Assembly: GCA_905200545.1 (NCBI GenBank) | Contig: CAJKKQ010000006.1 | Coordinates: forward strand, 75,426 to 139,425 | From: an uncultured Oscillibacter sp. | GTDB taxonomy: Bacteria; Bacillota; Clostridia; Oscillospirales; Oscillospiraceae | Length of the DNA: 64,000 bases | Direction: 5' to 3' | Shown here: positions 34,000 to 45,519 of the stretch, piece after piece | Position numbering within the stretch: position 1 is the first letter of the stretch | How the letters are laid out: each line of letters opens with the position of its first letter | Notes under the pieces: generated by a model | Told to the model about the DNA's origin: nothing | Database searches by the model: none | The model's input: the letters and a program-made list of their open reading frames with translations, nothing else | Program-made: the position numbers and the translations under genes

Positions 34000-34093
34000 G
34001 ACCATAGAAGAGCGCAGTGTCCTTGGCCTGCATCCGCAGCCAAAGGAAGGGTATGCCGAAGGATACTAACTGGAAATAAGAGGAAATTATGAG

Positions 34094-34129
34094 GGCGCCG
34101 TGTCGAAAGATGCGGCGCTTTCTTTTTAT
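34094..34129 (+). terminator. terminator after ArsP-like permease
   Basis: GGCGCCG/CGGCGC stem (34094-34118) followed by TTTCTTTTTATT. Confidence 0.7.
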
Positions 34130-34176
34130 TGTGCAGACTATCAAGAGAACTTAACAAAATTTTCATGGGAAAAACC

Positions 34177-34205
34177 TTGCAATTTATGGAAGCAAGGGGT
34201 ACACT
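34177..34205 (+). promoter_or_regulatory. promoter of SLH surface-protein gene
   Basis: TTGCAA (34177-34182), 17-nt spacer, TACACT (34200-34205). Confidence 0.55.
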
Positions 34206-34269
34206 ATGGTCGAGTACGAATGTACGGACAACTGGCAGGAATTGTCAGAATCTGTAAGGAGGAGAAATT

Positions 34270-37200
34270 ATGAAGCGAAAACTTTTGGCAGGCTTTATGG
34301 CAGTATGCCTGATACTGACCTTACTGCCTGCGACGGCGCTAGCTGACGATACGTACACAGAGTGGACGACGGAAGACAATTTGCCTACCAGTGGTACGTA
34401 TCGGCTTGAAACGGACGTAACCCTGACAAAGACCATTACCATCGGGGGCTGGGCCAGTTCTGTGCCTGCAGAACCTGCCCGGACGCTGGTGTTGGATCTG
34501 AACGGGCACACCGTTACCATGGATGGTGGGTACCTTTATGTCCAAACCAACGGTGGATTGACCATTGAAGACAGCGTTGGTACCGGAAAAATTACAAACG
34601 AAGGTGCCACAGGATATGGAGCTCAGTTGGTTATGGTTGCTGGAGCCTTCACCATGACCGGCGGCACGGTGGAAAATCACAGATCCAATTCCAATGCTGT
34701 TTTCCTCAACGGATCCGCTTATGGAACCCTTTCCGGAGGAACTATCTCCAATGTTGCTTCCAACGGAACGGCGCTGTTTGTAAATTCTGAAGCGGACTTT
34801 ACCATGGAGGACGGTACTATTTCCAACAGTGTCGATGGCGGAGATTGCATTTATGTCAACACTGATGCCACTTTCGTTATGAACGACGGCCTTGTGGAGC
34901 AAAAGGGCTGCTATGGCAGCGATGCAGCCATTTACAATAATGGCAAAGGTGCTATTGAGATTACCGGCGGCGCGGTTACCTCCGACAGCATGGGTGTGTA
35001 TGCGGCATCCGCACCGGTGGAGGTTACTGGCGGCACGTTTGAGACGGCTTCCTATGCCTTCCAGACCCGCTACACCACCATCGACCCCGATGCAGACGGT
35101 GATGTCTCCGTTAAGAGTGAAACGGGAGTCTTCTATTCTTTCCAGGGCTCTGAAAATGCCATTTCCGGCGGTCAATTCGATGCCCCTCAGCTGGTGAAGG
35201 AATATACCACTGAAGACCTCAGCACTCTGACCATTACCGGCGGCGTTTTTGAAAATCTTGATGACAGCGCTTCCGCGCCTAGTAATACAAAAATCGTAAT
35301 TTCCAGCGGCAAGTTCACCAACCAAGACGGTGCTCCTGCCGAGAGCGTGAAGGACTATGTTTCCGACGGTATGGCACAGGACGAGAACGGCAACATCGTG
35401 GTTTCCGACGATGCTGTAGCCATGATCGACGGCACACCCTACCTGACTTTGCAGGATGCGGTAGACGCAGCAGTCAAGAGCAGTGGAGAGACCACCATCA
35501 CCCTGCGCAAAAATGCCAGCGGCGATGGTGTAAAGGTTCCCAGCGGCAGCAACATCGTCTTTAATCTGAATACCTTCACCTATGATGTCAGTGGCCAGTT
35601 GGTCGGCTCCCCCAACACGGAGACCAACGGCTTCCAGCTGCTGAGGGATTCCACCATTACGTTCAAGAATGGTACCATCACCTCCAGTAAAGCCAAGATC
35701 CTGATTCAGAATTATTCCGACCTGACCTTGGATCATGTGAAGCTGGACAGTACCAATCCTGGCGCCACGAATTACACCCTGTCCAACAACTTCGGCGACG
35801 TAAAGATTGCAGACAGCACCATCATCGCCCCTGCCGGCGGCTACGCGTTTGATGTCTACTACTGGCCTAGCAACGGCTACACGGAAGGCGTTTCCGTCAC
35901 CGTGGAAGGCGACAGCTACATTGACGGCAAGATCCAGTACGGCGGTGACAAGACCGCAACAAATGTTGCAGAGAAGGCCAAGCTCAGCATTACCGGCGGT
36001 ACCTTTACTAACAACGACTTTGACATTGGCGAGCTTGGTGAAAGTCCTGTAGCCGGTATCGCCATTTCCGGCGGCAACTTTGCCCTGCCGGTGGATGAAG
36101 CCTACATCGTTCCCGGCATGATGCGGGATGAGAACGGCGACATCGTGGTGAATCCCAATGCCCCCACCAAAATCGCCGCCATGATCGACGGCACGACCTA
36201 CAAAACCCTGCAGGCTGCTGTCGAAGCTGCCAAGAACGGCGATGTGGTGAAGGTGTTCCCCGGCAACCACAACCTTTCCTATGGTGACGATTATAGCGAG
36301 CACCTGCTGGAGATCGATCAGTCCATTACCCTCATGGGCGTGGATTACAACGGGGATCCCATTACCGACCCCACCCAGACCAAGGCCAACATCTACAGCA
36401 CGGACTATGTCGCTAACGGCAGCTGGCCCACCCAGAACCTGATCACGGTGACCGCAGATGGCGTCACCATCCAGGGTCTGACCATCATGAACAAGATCGT
36501 CCCCAACAAGTCCATCGAAGTGGTGGGCAGTGATGCGCTGAAGACCTTTACCGTCCAGTACTGCAAGTTTGCCCCCATTTCCGAGGAGCTCCTGGAGGAT
36601 TTGGATGCGGAGGATCTCGACAAATACCCGTATGAGAAATACAAGGAATACGGTGCCAGCCTCTATTTCAGCGAGGCCAATAAGTATCCCATGACTGCCA
36701 CGGTGTCGGACAACTGGTTCTATTACTCCGGCATTACCCTGGGAGCTACCACGGAGGGCACCTATAATATCACCGGCAATGTCTTTGAGGGCGCCAAGAA
36801 CTGGAATAAAGATCCCGACTATTATTACTCTACCATTGGTTATCAGGGCAAGTGGCTGTATCCTGACCCCGACTGCACGACTCTGGGCGCTGCGAAGGTC
36901 AACATCAGCAAGAACACCTTTGAGAACGCCGGTTCCATCAACTTCTCCCAGGTTACCGATCTCAAGTCCGGTATGCCTGTGTTCTCCAACAACACCGGCC
37001 TGGATGTGGAAAGCATCTCCGGCCCTGTGAAAGTGGACAATGAGACGCTGGTGGACTCCCAGAAGGCCCTGAAGGTCGCTCTGGAGAATGCCAAGGGCGG
37101 CGATACCATTGTCCTGGCGGACAGTTTCACCATCACCTCTGCCATTGAGGTCGACAAGAACATCACCATCGACGGCAACGGCAACACCATCACCGCTCAG

Positions 37201-38970
37201 GACTGCGCCGGTATCCAGATTGTGGATGATCTGGACAGCCTTACCGTGAAGGACCTGACCCTGGTGGGCCAGGTAGTCAGCAACAAATACAAAGTCGATG
37301 GTAAATATATTGCAACCGAGGCGATGGATGCGCCTTACATGGGCATTGGTACATACAATCAGCCTTACAGCGTTGGCGCATTGACGCTGACGGATGTAAC
37401 GGTGCAGAATTTTGACTATGGCCTGTATTTCGGCGCGCAGGCGGAATCCCCCTCCGCGGTTTCTGTTGATGCTGACAACCTGGTAATTCAGGATTGCTAC
37501 ATCAAGGGTGCGTATTTCGAAAACCTCACAGACTCTTCTTTCACCAGTTGCAAGATCCTCAACAATGGCGACGATGATAGTGTCGTCAACGATGGCCAAA
37601 AGATTCCGGGCGGCGGCGACTTTGTTACCTGGATGTGCGGCGTGGACATCAACCTGAAGTACGGTGACTACAAGGATATCGAGTTCGTCGACTGCACCTT
37701 CACCGGCAACGGCGACAACAGCGGCACCGCCCTCCACATCAAGGCCCGCGATGACGGTGATAACTACGGTAAGAAACCTGCCACGCTGGGCGGCGTCACC
37801 GTCACCGGCTGCACCTTCCAGAACAACAACGCTGCGGTGGAAGCCCCCATTGTCCTGGGTGAGCCGGGCAAGAACAACAAGACCCCTGTCAACGTCTATA
37901 TCCAGCCGGATGTGGACTATGTCGACAACCTGGATCAGGGTTCCGTGGTGACCGTCACCTTCAACAGCAACGGCGGCGATCCCGTGAATGATGAGATCGT
38001 GGAGAAGGGCACAGAGATCACTCTGCCCGGCTGCACCCACAGCAGCTATCACTACAAGTTCGACGGCTGGAAGTGCGGCAATGCCACCTACTATGCCGGT
38101 GATGAGGTGGAGGTCAACTCCGACATGACCTTTACCGCTCAGTGGAAGGAGCGCTTCCAGTCCTCCAACAGCGGTTCCAGCTCTGTTTCCGATAATGAGT
38201 ATGCTGTGACGGTGGATGCCGGCAAGCACGGCGACGTCTCCGTCTCCCCCAAGTGGGCGGAAGAGGGTGACACCGTCACCATCACCGCGGATCCCGATAA
38301 CGGCTATGTGGTGGACGAGGTCATCGTCACCGACAAGAACGGCGACGACATCCGCGTCCGCGACCGCGGCGACGGCGAGTACACCTTCACCATGCCCGAC
38401 AGCAAGGTCACCGTGGAAGTCACCTTCGTGGAGGAAGGCGATGAGCTGTCCTTCGTGGACGTGGCCAAGAGCGATTACTACTATGACGCAGTGAAGTGGG
38501 CTGTGGAGAACGGCGTCACCACCGGCGTGACCGACACCATCTTCGCCCCCGGCAACCCCTGCACCCGTGCCCAGACCGTCACCTTCCTGTGGCGTGCGGC
38601 CGGTATGCCTCAGGCTGCCAACCGGGTGAATCCCTTCACCGATGTCAGCGAGAGCGACTACTACTATGAGGCGGTTCTGTGGGCTGTGGAGAACGGCATC
38701 ACCGGCGGTACTACCGCTACCACCTTCTCCCCCAATGCTACCTGCACCCGCGCTCAGGTTGTGACCTTCCTGTGGCGCTACAGCAAGGAGGATGCCTCCA
38801 TCCTGCCCATGTTCACGGATGTGGCTGAGAGCGACTACTACTACGGTGCCGTGGCCTGGGCCGTGGAGAACGGCGTCACCACCGGTGTGACGGACACCGC
38901 CTTCGCTCCCGGCAACCCCTGCACCCGCGGTCAGATCGTGACCTTCCTGTACCGTTACATGGGTAAATAA
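34270..38970 (+). CDS. S-layer-homology surface protein with beta-helix repeats
   Basis: 1566 residues. Signal peptide 1-26 (LILTLLPATALAD). Residues ~30-1220 are a repetitive right-handed beta-helix region with many ITGG, ISGG and MTGG turns and a module beginning AMIDGTPYLTLQDAVDAAV that recurs as AMIDGTTYKTLQAAVEAAK. Residues ~1225-1292 form a Listeria-Bacteroides (InlB-B type) repeat (VTFNSNGGDPV...DGW...AQWK), then a short beta domain, then three SLH domains (~1392-1566, each YYYxAVxWAVENG and CTRxQ). SLH domains bind pyruvylated wall polymer, so the protein is displayed on the cell surface. Base composition is visibly less GC-rich than neighbours. Confidence 0.92.
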   Translation: MKRKLLAGFMAVCLILTLLPATALADDTYTEWTTEDNLPTSGTYRLETDVTLTKTITIGGWASSVPAEPARTLVLDLNGHTVTMDGGYLYVQTNGGLTIEDSVGTGKITNEGATGYGAQLVMVAGAFTMTGGTVENHRSNSNAVFLNGSAYGTLSGGTISNVASNGTALFVNSEADFTMEDGTISNSVDGGDCIYVNTDATFVMNDGLVEQKGCYGSDAAIYNNGKGAIEITGGAVTSDSMGVYAASAPVEVTGGTFETASYAFQTRYTTIDPDADGDVSVKSETGVFYSFQGSENAISGGQFDAPQLVKEYTTEDLSTLTITGGVFENLDDSASAPSNTKIVISSGKFTNQDGAPAESVKDYVSDGMAQDENGNIVVSDDAVAMIDGTPYLTLQDAVDAAVKSSGETTITLRKNASGDGVKVPSGSNIVFNLNTFTYDVSGQLVGSPNTETNGFQLLRDSTITFKNGTITSSKAKILIQNYSDLTLDHVKLDSTNPGATNYTLSNNFGDVKIADSTIIAPAGGYAFDVYYWPSNGYTEGVSVTVEGDSYIDGKIQYGGDKTATNVAEKAKLSITGGTFTNNDFDIGELGESPVAGIAISGGNFALPVDEAYIVPGMMRDENGDIVVNPNAPTKIAAMIDGTTYKTLQAAVEAAKNGDVVKVFPGNHNLSYGDDYSEHLLEIDQSITLMGVDYNGDPITDPTQTKANIYSTDYVANGSWPTQNLITVTADGVTIQGLTIMNKIVPNKSIEVVGSDALKTFTVQYCKFAPISEELLEDLDAEDLDKYPYEKYKEYGASLYFSEANKYPMTATVSDNWFYYSGITLGATTEGTYNITGNVFEGAKNWNKDPDYYYSTIGYQGKWLYPDPDCTTLGAAKVNISKNTFENAGSINFSQVTDLKSGMPVFSNNTGLDVESISGPVKVDNETLVDSQKALKVALENAKGGDTIVLADSFTITSAIEVDKNITIDGNGNTITAQDCAGIQIVDDLDSLTVKDLTLVGQVVSNKYKVDGKYIATEAMDAPYMGIGTYNQPYSVGALTLTDVTVQNFDYGLYFGAQAESPSAVSVDADNLVIQDCYIKGAYFENLTDSSFTSCKILNNGDDDSVVNDGQKIPGGGDFVTWMCGVDINLKYGDYKDIEFVDCTFTGNGDNSGTALHIKARDDGDNYGKKPATLGGVTVTGCTFQNNNAAVEAPIVLGEPGKNNKTPVNVYIQPDVDYVDNLDQGSVVTVTFNSNGGDPVNDEIVEKGTEITLPGCTHSSYHYKFDGWKCGNATYYAGDEVEVNSDMTFTAQWKERFQSSNSGSSSVSDNEYAVTVDAGKHGDVSVSPKWAEEGDTVTITADPDNGYVVDEVIVTDKNGDDIRVRDRGDGEYTFTMPDSKVTVEVTFVEEGDELSFVDVAKSDYYYDAVKWAVENGVTTGVTDTIFAPGNPCTRAQTVTFLWRAAGMPQAANRVNPFTDVSESDYYYEAVLWAVENGITGGTTATTFSPNATCTRAQVVTFLWRYSKEDASILPMFTDVAESDYYYGAVAWAVENGVTTGVTDTAFAPGNPCTRGQIVTFLYRYMGK

Positions 38971-39013
38971 GCGTCTCCTTTTCCGCTCCGGCACTGCCGG
39001 GACGGATGCCAGC

Positions 39014-39050
39014 GGAGCCCGGATCAGAATTCTGATCCGGGCTCCTTTTT
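39014..39050 (+). terminator. terminator of SLH gene
   Basis: A perfect 32-nt palindrome (39014-39045) followed by TTTTT. Confidence 0.9.
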
Positions 39051-39104
39051 ACAGCCACTCCGGAACAGGAAAACTGACCTTATTAAAAATAAGAAATGTG
39101 GATA

Positions 39105-39133
39105 TTTCAATAGGCCAGTAAGGTTGCTATAAT
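39105..39133 (+). promoter_or_regulatory. promoter of pyridoxal kinase gene
   Basis: TTTCAA (39105-39110), 17-nt spacer, perfect TATAAT (39128-39133). Confidence 0.55.
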
Positions 39134-39167
39134 ACGGGCAACGACACAGAAAAGGAAGTGCGGCTTT

Positions 39168-39998
39168 ATGAAACGCATTGTCAGCATTCAGGATATCTCC
39201 TGTTTGGGTAAGTGCTCCCTGACGGTGGCTCTGCCCATTATTTCCGCCATGGGTGTGGAGTGCTCCATCGTCCCCACGGCGGTGCTCTCCACCCACACTA
39301 TGTTCCAGAATTTTACCTTCAAGGACCTGACGGATCAGATCGCCCCCATCGCCGCCCACTGGCGCAGCGAGGGCTTCGGCTTCGACGCCATCTACACCGG
39401 GTACCTTGCCTCCAAGGAGCAGATCGGCGACATCTGCGCCTTCTTCGACGCGTTCAAGACGCCGGACAACCTCATCGTGGTGGATCCGGTGATGGCGGAC
39501 AACGGCAAGCTCTATCCCGCCTTTGGGGAGGACTTCCCGGCGGAGATGGCCAAGGTCTGCGCCAAGGCGGATCTCATCGTCCCCAACCTGACGGAGGCCA
39601 GCCTGCTGACGGGACTTCCCTACCGGACGGAGTACGACGAAGCCTATATTAAGGAGATGCTCCAGGCCCTTTCCAAGCTGGGTCCCCGGTACGTGGCCCT
39701 CACCGGTGTCAGCTTCCAGCCGGGCAAGCTGGGCGTCATGTACTATGACCAAAAGACGGACACCTACGGCAGCTATTTCACCGAGCACCTGCCCGCCAGC
39801 TTCCACGGCACCGGAGACGTCTTCGCCTCCACCTGCGTGGGCGCCCTGATGCGGGGCAAGTCCGTGGGAGACGCCCTGGCCCTGGCGGCAGACTATACTG
39901 TCGAGAGCATCCGGGCCACCCTGGACGCCGGCAAGACCAACTGGTACGGCGTGGATTTCGAGACCGCCATCCCCTATCTGGTGGACCGGCTGCGCTGA
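39168..39998 (+). CDS. pyridoxamine/pyridoxal kinase
   Basis: 276 residues, ribokinase fold of the PdxK/PdxY type: SIQDISCLGKCSLTVALPIISAMG, DPVMADNGKLYP, IVPNLTEASLLTG and the active-site FHGTGDVFAS. It phosphorylates B6 vitamers to PLP precursors. GGAAGTG precedes ATG 39168. Monocistronic. It is similar in fold to ThiD, but the DPVMADNG block favours a B6 kinase. Confidence 0.88.
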   Translation: MKRIVSIQDISCLGKCSLTVALPIISAMGVECSIVPTAVLSTHTMFQNFTFKDLTDQIAPIAAHWRSEGFGFDAIYTGYLASKEQIGDICAFFDAFKTPDNLIVVDPVMADNGKLYPAFGEDFPAEMAKVCAKADLIVPNLTEASLLTGLPYRTEYDEAYIKEMLQALSKLGPRYVALTGVSFQPGKLGVMYYDQKTDTYGSYFTEHLPASFHGTGDVFASTCVGALMRGKSVGDALALAADYTVESIRATLDAGKTNWYGVDFETAIPYLVDRLR

Positions 39999-40024
39999 GA
40001 ACAAAAATGGCGTAACACAAGACC

Positions 40025-40053
40025 TTGCATTTTCTCCCGGAAAGATGTACAAT
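40025..40053 (+). promoter_or_regulatory. strong promoter of a short transcript
   Basis: TTGCAT (40025-40030), 17-nt spacer, TACAAT (40048-40053). Confidence 0.7.
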
Positions 40054-40087
40054 ATCATGCAGTACGAAGAGGGAGTGTGCATGCGGA

Positions 40088-40231
40088 ATGGAGCTTCGGG
40101 AAGGAAAGAAGGACCTGTCAGCGGCCCGGGAAAAGCGGACGAGGGGTGTTGAAGCATCCAAGCTCCCGGAGCTGGATCGGAAGCAGCGGACGGAGTATTG
40201 GGAGATGCTCTCGGAAATGCGTCTTCGCTGA
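40088..40231 (+). CDS. possible 47-residue basic protein
   Basis: MELREGKKDLSAAREKRT... is a highly charged helical peptide ending SEMRLR, lying exactly between a strong promoter and a strong terminator. The ribosome site GGGAG (40071-40075) is 12 nt from ATG 40088 but only 5 nt from ATG 40081, which opens a 23-codon frame, so the true product is uncertain. The transcript may act as RNA instead. Confidence 0.4.
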   Translation: MELREGKKDLSAAREKRTRGVEASKLPELDRKQRTEYWEMLSEMRLR

Positions 40232-40237
40232 CGAATC

Positions 40238-40270
40238 AAAGCCCGCGGCAAAAGCCGCGGGCTTTTTATA
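40238..40270 (+). terminator. terminator of the short transcript
   Basis: A 12-bp stem (40238-40249 / 40254-40265) followed by TT, 7 nt after the small frame's stop. Confidence 0.85.
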
Positions 40271-40283
40271 TGATTGAGCCACC

Positions 40284-40321
40284 GGAGAAAAAGGGGGACA
40301 GGCATCGCCTGTCCCCCTTTT
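40284..40321 (-). terminator. terminator of metallopeptidase gene
   Basis: A 15-bp stem AAAAGGGGGACAGGC / GCCTGTCCCCCTTTT (within 40288-40321); T-tract on the minus strand. Confidence 0.75.
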
Positions 40322-40323
40322 GT

Positions 40324-40713
40324 TCATTCTCCCTGCTGCTCCAGCTCCGCCCGCCAGGCCGCCAGCTCCGCCGCGTCCCGGTCGTCCAGGGCGTGGAGCC
40401 CGCCCCGGCCCTCCATATGGTGGGTGAGCTCGTGGGAGAGGGTGGTATAGAGCTCGTCCTCCCAGGTCTCCCGGTCCCAGTCCTCCCGCTCCGCCAGGGC
40501 GGCAAAGGAGCCGTAGTAGAGATTGATATACCGGCCCAGGAGATCATCGCAGTACTCCCCCAGAATATACATCTCCCCCTCGGGAAATTCCGGGTCCGGC
40601 ACCGCCTCCTCCAGCAGGTTTACCCCGCCGTTGAGCTCGTCGAAGAGGACGGCGGGAAATTCCTCCGCCATCTCATCCAGGAGGTCGTTGACTTCATCGA
40701 TGGTCAGGATCAT
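40324..40713 (-). CDS. minimal zinc metallopeptidase (Zincin_1 family)
   Basis: 129 residues, acidic, with the metal motif SHELTHHMEG (HExxHH) at about residue 93. No signal peptide, so cytoplasmic. The family is a small gluzincin-like group found in many Firmicutes with no established substrate. ATG 40713 follows AGGAG. It lies 27 nt after tex, so they may share a transcript. Confidence 0.85.
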   Translation of the reverse strand: MILTIDEVNDLLDEMAEEFPAVLFDELNGGVNLLEEAVPDPEFPEGEMYILGEYCDDLLGRYINLYYGSFAALAEREDWDRETWEDELYTTLSHELTHHMEGRGGLHALDDRDAAELAAWRAELEQQGE

Positions 40714-40740
40714 AAGGGCTCCTTTCCCGATTCCCGATGC

Positions 40741-42903
<2,163 letters not shown>

Positions 42904-43098
42904 CGTGTTCCTTTCCGGTGCGCGCATGGGCGCAGATCAATCATTGGGATTTGCAGATATGATACCATATTTTCCGCCGGCGGTAAATCCTGTGAAAACA
43001 TCTCGCAAAAAGGACCGTCTTCCGGTATACTATCCTTTGTTGACCAGACGCGGGAATTTCGTTGTATATTTGAAAATCCATCACAAGGAGGAAGCGGC

Positions 43099-43743
43099 AT
43101 GGAGCTACAGGAAAAGCGCCGGGAGGAGACGCCCAAAAAGAGAGGCTGGCTCACGGGGCTGCTGTACTGGCATCTTTTGCCCCGGGTCCTGGGGATCCTG
43201 GTGGTCATTCTGCTGGCGGCGGCGGTGGCCCTGGGGGCGAAAACCGTGCTCTCAGCCGACGGCAGAACTGCCAGGCTGGGATTTGAGGATATCGGGGAGC
43301 TGGCCACTCAATCCGCCTACTGCACGGAGGTGGAGGTGACGGAGGCCTCCCGGGAGCTGTTCGGCGTCACCATCCCCTTTACCCAGAGCAAGTACATCTA
43401 CAGCTATGATGTGGTCATCAAGGCGGGGCTGGACTTCACCGACGTCAGCTGGAGCCAGCAGGACGGCACCATCCGTGTCACGCTGCCGGAGATCCGGGTG
43501 CTGAGCAATGAGATCGACCTGGACTCCCTGAAGGTGTACCACGAGGACGAGAGCCTCTTCCGGAACATCACCCTGGAGGAGAACAACGCGGCTCTGGCGG
43601 ATCTGAAGGTCCGGGCGGAACAGGACGCCATCGGCAACGGCCTTCTGGAGGAGGCCCGGGACAACGCCCAACAGATTTTAACCGCCTTTTTTGCCAATCA
43701 GTATGACCTGACGGAGTACCGGCTGGAATTCATCGGCGGATAA
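43099..43743 (+). CDS. DUF4230 domain protein, membrane-anchored
   Basis: 214 residues: a cytoplasmic basic N-terminus, one membrane helix (residues ~33-55, VLGILVVILLAAAVALGAKTVL) and an external domain (IGELATQSAYCTEVEVTEA, YSYDVVIKAGLDFTDVSW, VTLPEIRVLSNEIDLDSLKVY) matching DUF4230. Function unknown. AAGGAGG precedes ATG 43099. Confidence 0.85.
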   Translation: MELQEKRREETPKKRGWLTGLLYWHLLPRVLGILVVILLAAAVALGAKTVLSADGRTARLGFEDIGELATQSAYCTEVEVTEASRELFGVTIPFTQSKYIYSYDVVIKAGLDFTDVSWSQQDGTIRVTLPEIRVLSNEIDLDSLKVYHEDESLFRNITLEENNAALADLKVRAEQDAIGNGLLEEARDNAQQILTAFFANQYDLTEYRLEFIGG

Positions 43744-43747
43744 GAGA

Positions 43748-43787
43748 ACACGCGCACAGGCAAGGTTCGCCTGTGCGCGTGTGTTTT
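43748..43787. terminator. terminator between DUF4230 and DUF1846 genes
   Basis: A 14-bp stem (43748-43761 / 43769-43782) followed by GTTTT, between convergent genes. Confidence 0.75.
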
Positions 43788-43794
43788 GCGGCCG

Positions 43795-45279
43795 TTACTT
43801 GTGGTAGAGCTTCTTGGTTTCGTACCGGGCCTCGCAGCTGACGTTGATGCCCAGCCGCTTGAGGAGGCTCTCGTCCACCTCGCTGAGGATGACGGAGAAG
43901 TGGGCGTCGCAGCCCCGGAGCTTGGGCAGCTGCTGCTGGGCCAGCTCCGCCAGGGGGTTGGTGAGGGCGGAGATGGTGAGGGCCATGAGCACCTCGTCGG
44001 TGTGGAGCCGGGGGTTCTTGTGGCCCAGGTACTCCGTCTTCAAACGGCACACGGGCTCCAGAACCTGGGAGGAGATGAGCTCAAAGTGGTCGTCGATGCC
44101 GCCCATGGCTTTCAGGGCGTTGAGCAGCAGGGCGGAGGCAGCCCCCAGGGTGTCGGAAGTGCGTCCCGTCACCACCCGGCCGTCCGGCAGCACCATGGCG
44201 CCGGCGGGAGCGCCGGTGGCCTCCGCCTTCAGCAAAGAGGCGGACACTGCCGGGCAGATCTCCGGGGTTACGCCCGCCTGGTTCATCACCAGCTCCAGCT
44301 TGCGCACCGGCTCGTCCCCGGCCTTGCCCCGCTTGCGGTCCACGCAGGCGGTGTAGTACCGGCGCAGGATCTCCATGCGGCTGGCCTCGCAGCACACAGC
44401 GTCGTCCACAATGCAGTTGCCCGCCATGTTGACGCCCATGTCCGTGGGGGACTGGTAGGGGGACTTGCCCAGGATGCGCTCGAAAATGGCGCTGAGCACC
44501 GGGAAGATTTCCACGTCCCGGTTGTAGTTGACGGCGGTCTTGCCGTAGGCCTCCAGATGGAAGGGGTCGATCATGTTCACATCGTTGAGGTCTGCCGTGG
44601 CCGCCTCATAGGCCAGGTTCACCGGGTGCTTGAGGGGCAGGTTCCAGATGGGGAACGTCTCGAACTTGGCATAGCCGGAGGCGATGCCACGCTTGAAATC
44701 GTGGTAGAGCTGAGAGAGGCAGGTGGCCATCTTGCCGCTGCCGGGGCCGGGGGCCGTCACCACCACCAGGGAGTGGGTGGTCTCGATGTAGTCGTTTTTG
44801 CCCAGGCCCTCGTCACTGACGATGTGGGCCACGTCGGAGGGGTACCCGGCAATGGGATAGTGGCGGTAGCAGCGGATCCCCAGGGCGGTGAGCCGCTTCA
44901 AGAAGGCGTCCGCCGCCGCCTGGCCGGAGTACCGGGTCAGCACCACGCTGCCCACGTAGAGGCCCATGCCCCGGAAGATGTCGATGAGGCGCAGCACGTC
45001 GTCATCGTAGGTGATACCCAGGTCGCCCCGGATCTTGCTCTTTTCGATGTCGGCGGCATTGATGGCAATGACGATCTCCACATCGTCCTGAAGCTGCTGG
45101 AGCATGCGGATTTTGCTGTCCGGCTCAAAGCCCGGCAGCACCCGGGAGGCGTGATAGTCGTCGAAGAGCTTGCCGCCGAACTCCAGATACAGCTTGCCGC
45201 CGAACTGGGCAATGCGCTCCCGGATATGGGCGGACTGCATCTCCAGATATTTTTGATTGTCAAACCCGATGCCTGTCAT
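43795..45279 (-). CDS. DUF1846 domain protein
   Basis: 494 residues, full-length for the DUF1846 family: KYLEMQSAHIRERIAQFGGKLYLEFGGKLFDDYHASRVLPGF at the N-terminus, APGPGSGKMATCLSQLYHD (P-loop-like) near 175, and SPTDMGVNMAG around 290. The family is common in gut Firmicutes, with structures known but no agreed biochemical role. ATG 45279 follows GAGAGGGG. Confidence 0.9.
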   Translation of the reverse strand: MTGIGFDNQKYLEMQSAHIRERIAQFGGKLYLEFGGKLFDDYHASRVLPGFEPDSKIRMLQQLQDDVEIVIAINAADIEKSKIRGDLGITYDDDVLRLIDIFRGMGLYVGSVVLTRYSGQAAADAFLKRLTALGIRCYRHYPIAGYPSDVAHIVSDEGLGKNDYIETTHSLVVVTAPGPGSGKMATCLSQLYHDFKRGIASGYAKFETFPIWNLPLKHPVNLAYEAATADLNDVNMIDPFHLEAYGKTAVNYNRDVEIFPVLSAIFERILGKSPYQSPTDMGVNMAGNCIVDDAVCCEASRMEILRRYYTACVDRKRGKAGDEPVRKLELVMNQAGVTPEICPAVSASLLKAEATGAPAGAMVLPDGRVVTGRTSDTLGAASALLLNALKAMGGIDDHFELISSQVLEPVCRLKTEYLGHKNPRLHTDEVLMALTISALTNPLAELAQQQLPKLRGCDAHFSVILSEVDESLLKRLGINVSCEARYETKKLYHK

Positions 45280-45412
45280 GGTTGTTGACCCCTCTCATTT
45301 GTATTCAAAAATCATGTTCCAGTATATCACAGCCCGGTGGAGTTGAAAAGAAAAAACCGCAAAGGTCGACCTTTTATTAAGGGAATTTATATCGAATATT
45401 ACGACTTTGTTC

Positions 45413-45441
45413 TTTACTTATGGGAAAACCGCCGATATAAT
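45413..45441 (+). promoter_or_regulatory. promoter of purA
   Basis: TTTACT (45413-45418), 17-nt spacer, perfect TATAAT (45436-45441). A 14-nt palindrome AAAGGTCGACCTTT (45361-45374) lies ~40 nt upstream and could be an operator. Confidence 0.6.
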
Positions 45442-45519
45442 AATTAAGGTTGGGCTATGTGCCGGAAAAAGGCGGCCCAGCGTGCGTTTTGAGAAAAACA
45501 AACCGGGAGGTTTTCAAGT

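Noticed and set aside
34000..34269. Missing C-terminal half of the ArsP-like permease created by a frameshift
   Set aside because: No frame in this stretch gives membrane helices or family motifs, so a simple frameshift does not explain the short protein.
34339..38994. Open frame of more than 1500 codons on the minus strand opposite the SLH gene
   Set aside because: The translated sequence lacks any recognisable domain or start site, and its length follows from the codon bias of the real plus-strand gene.
45380..45395. PurBox-like sequence upstream of purA
   Set aside because: Three mismatches to the PurR box and no second copy at the expected spacing.
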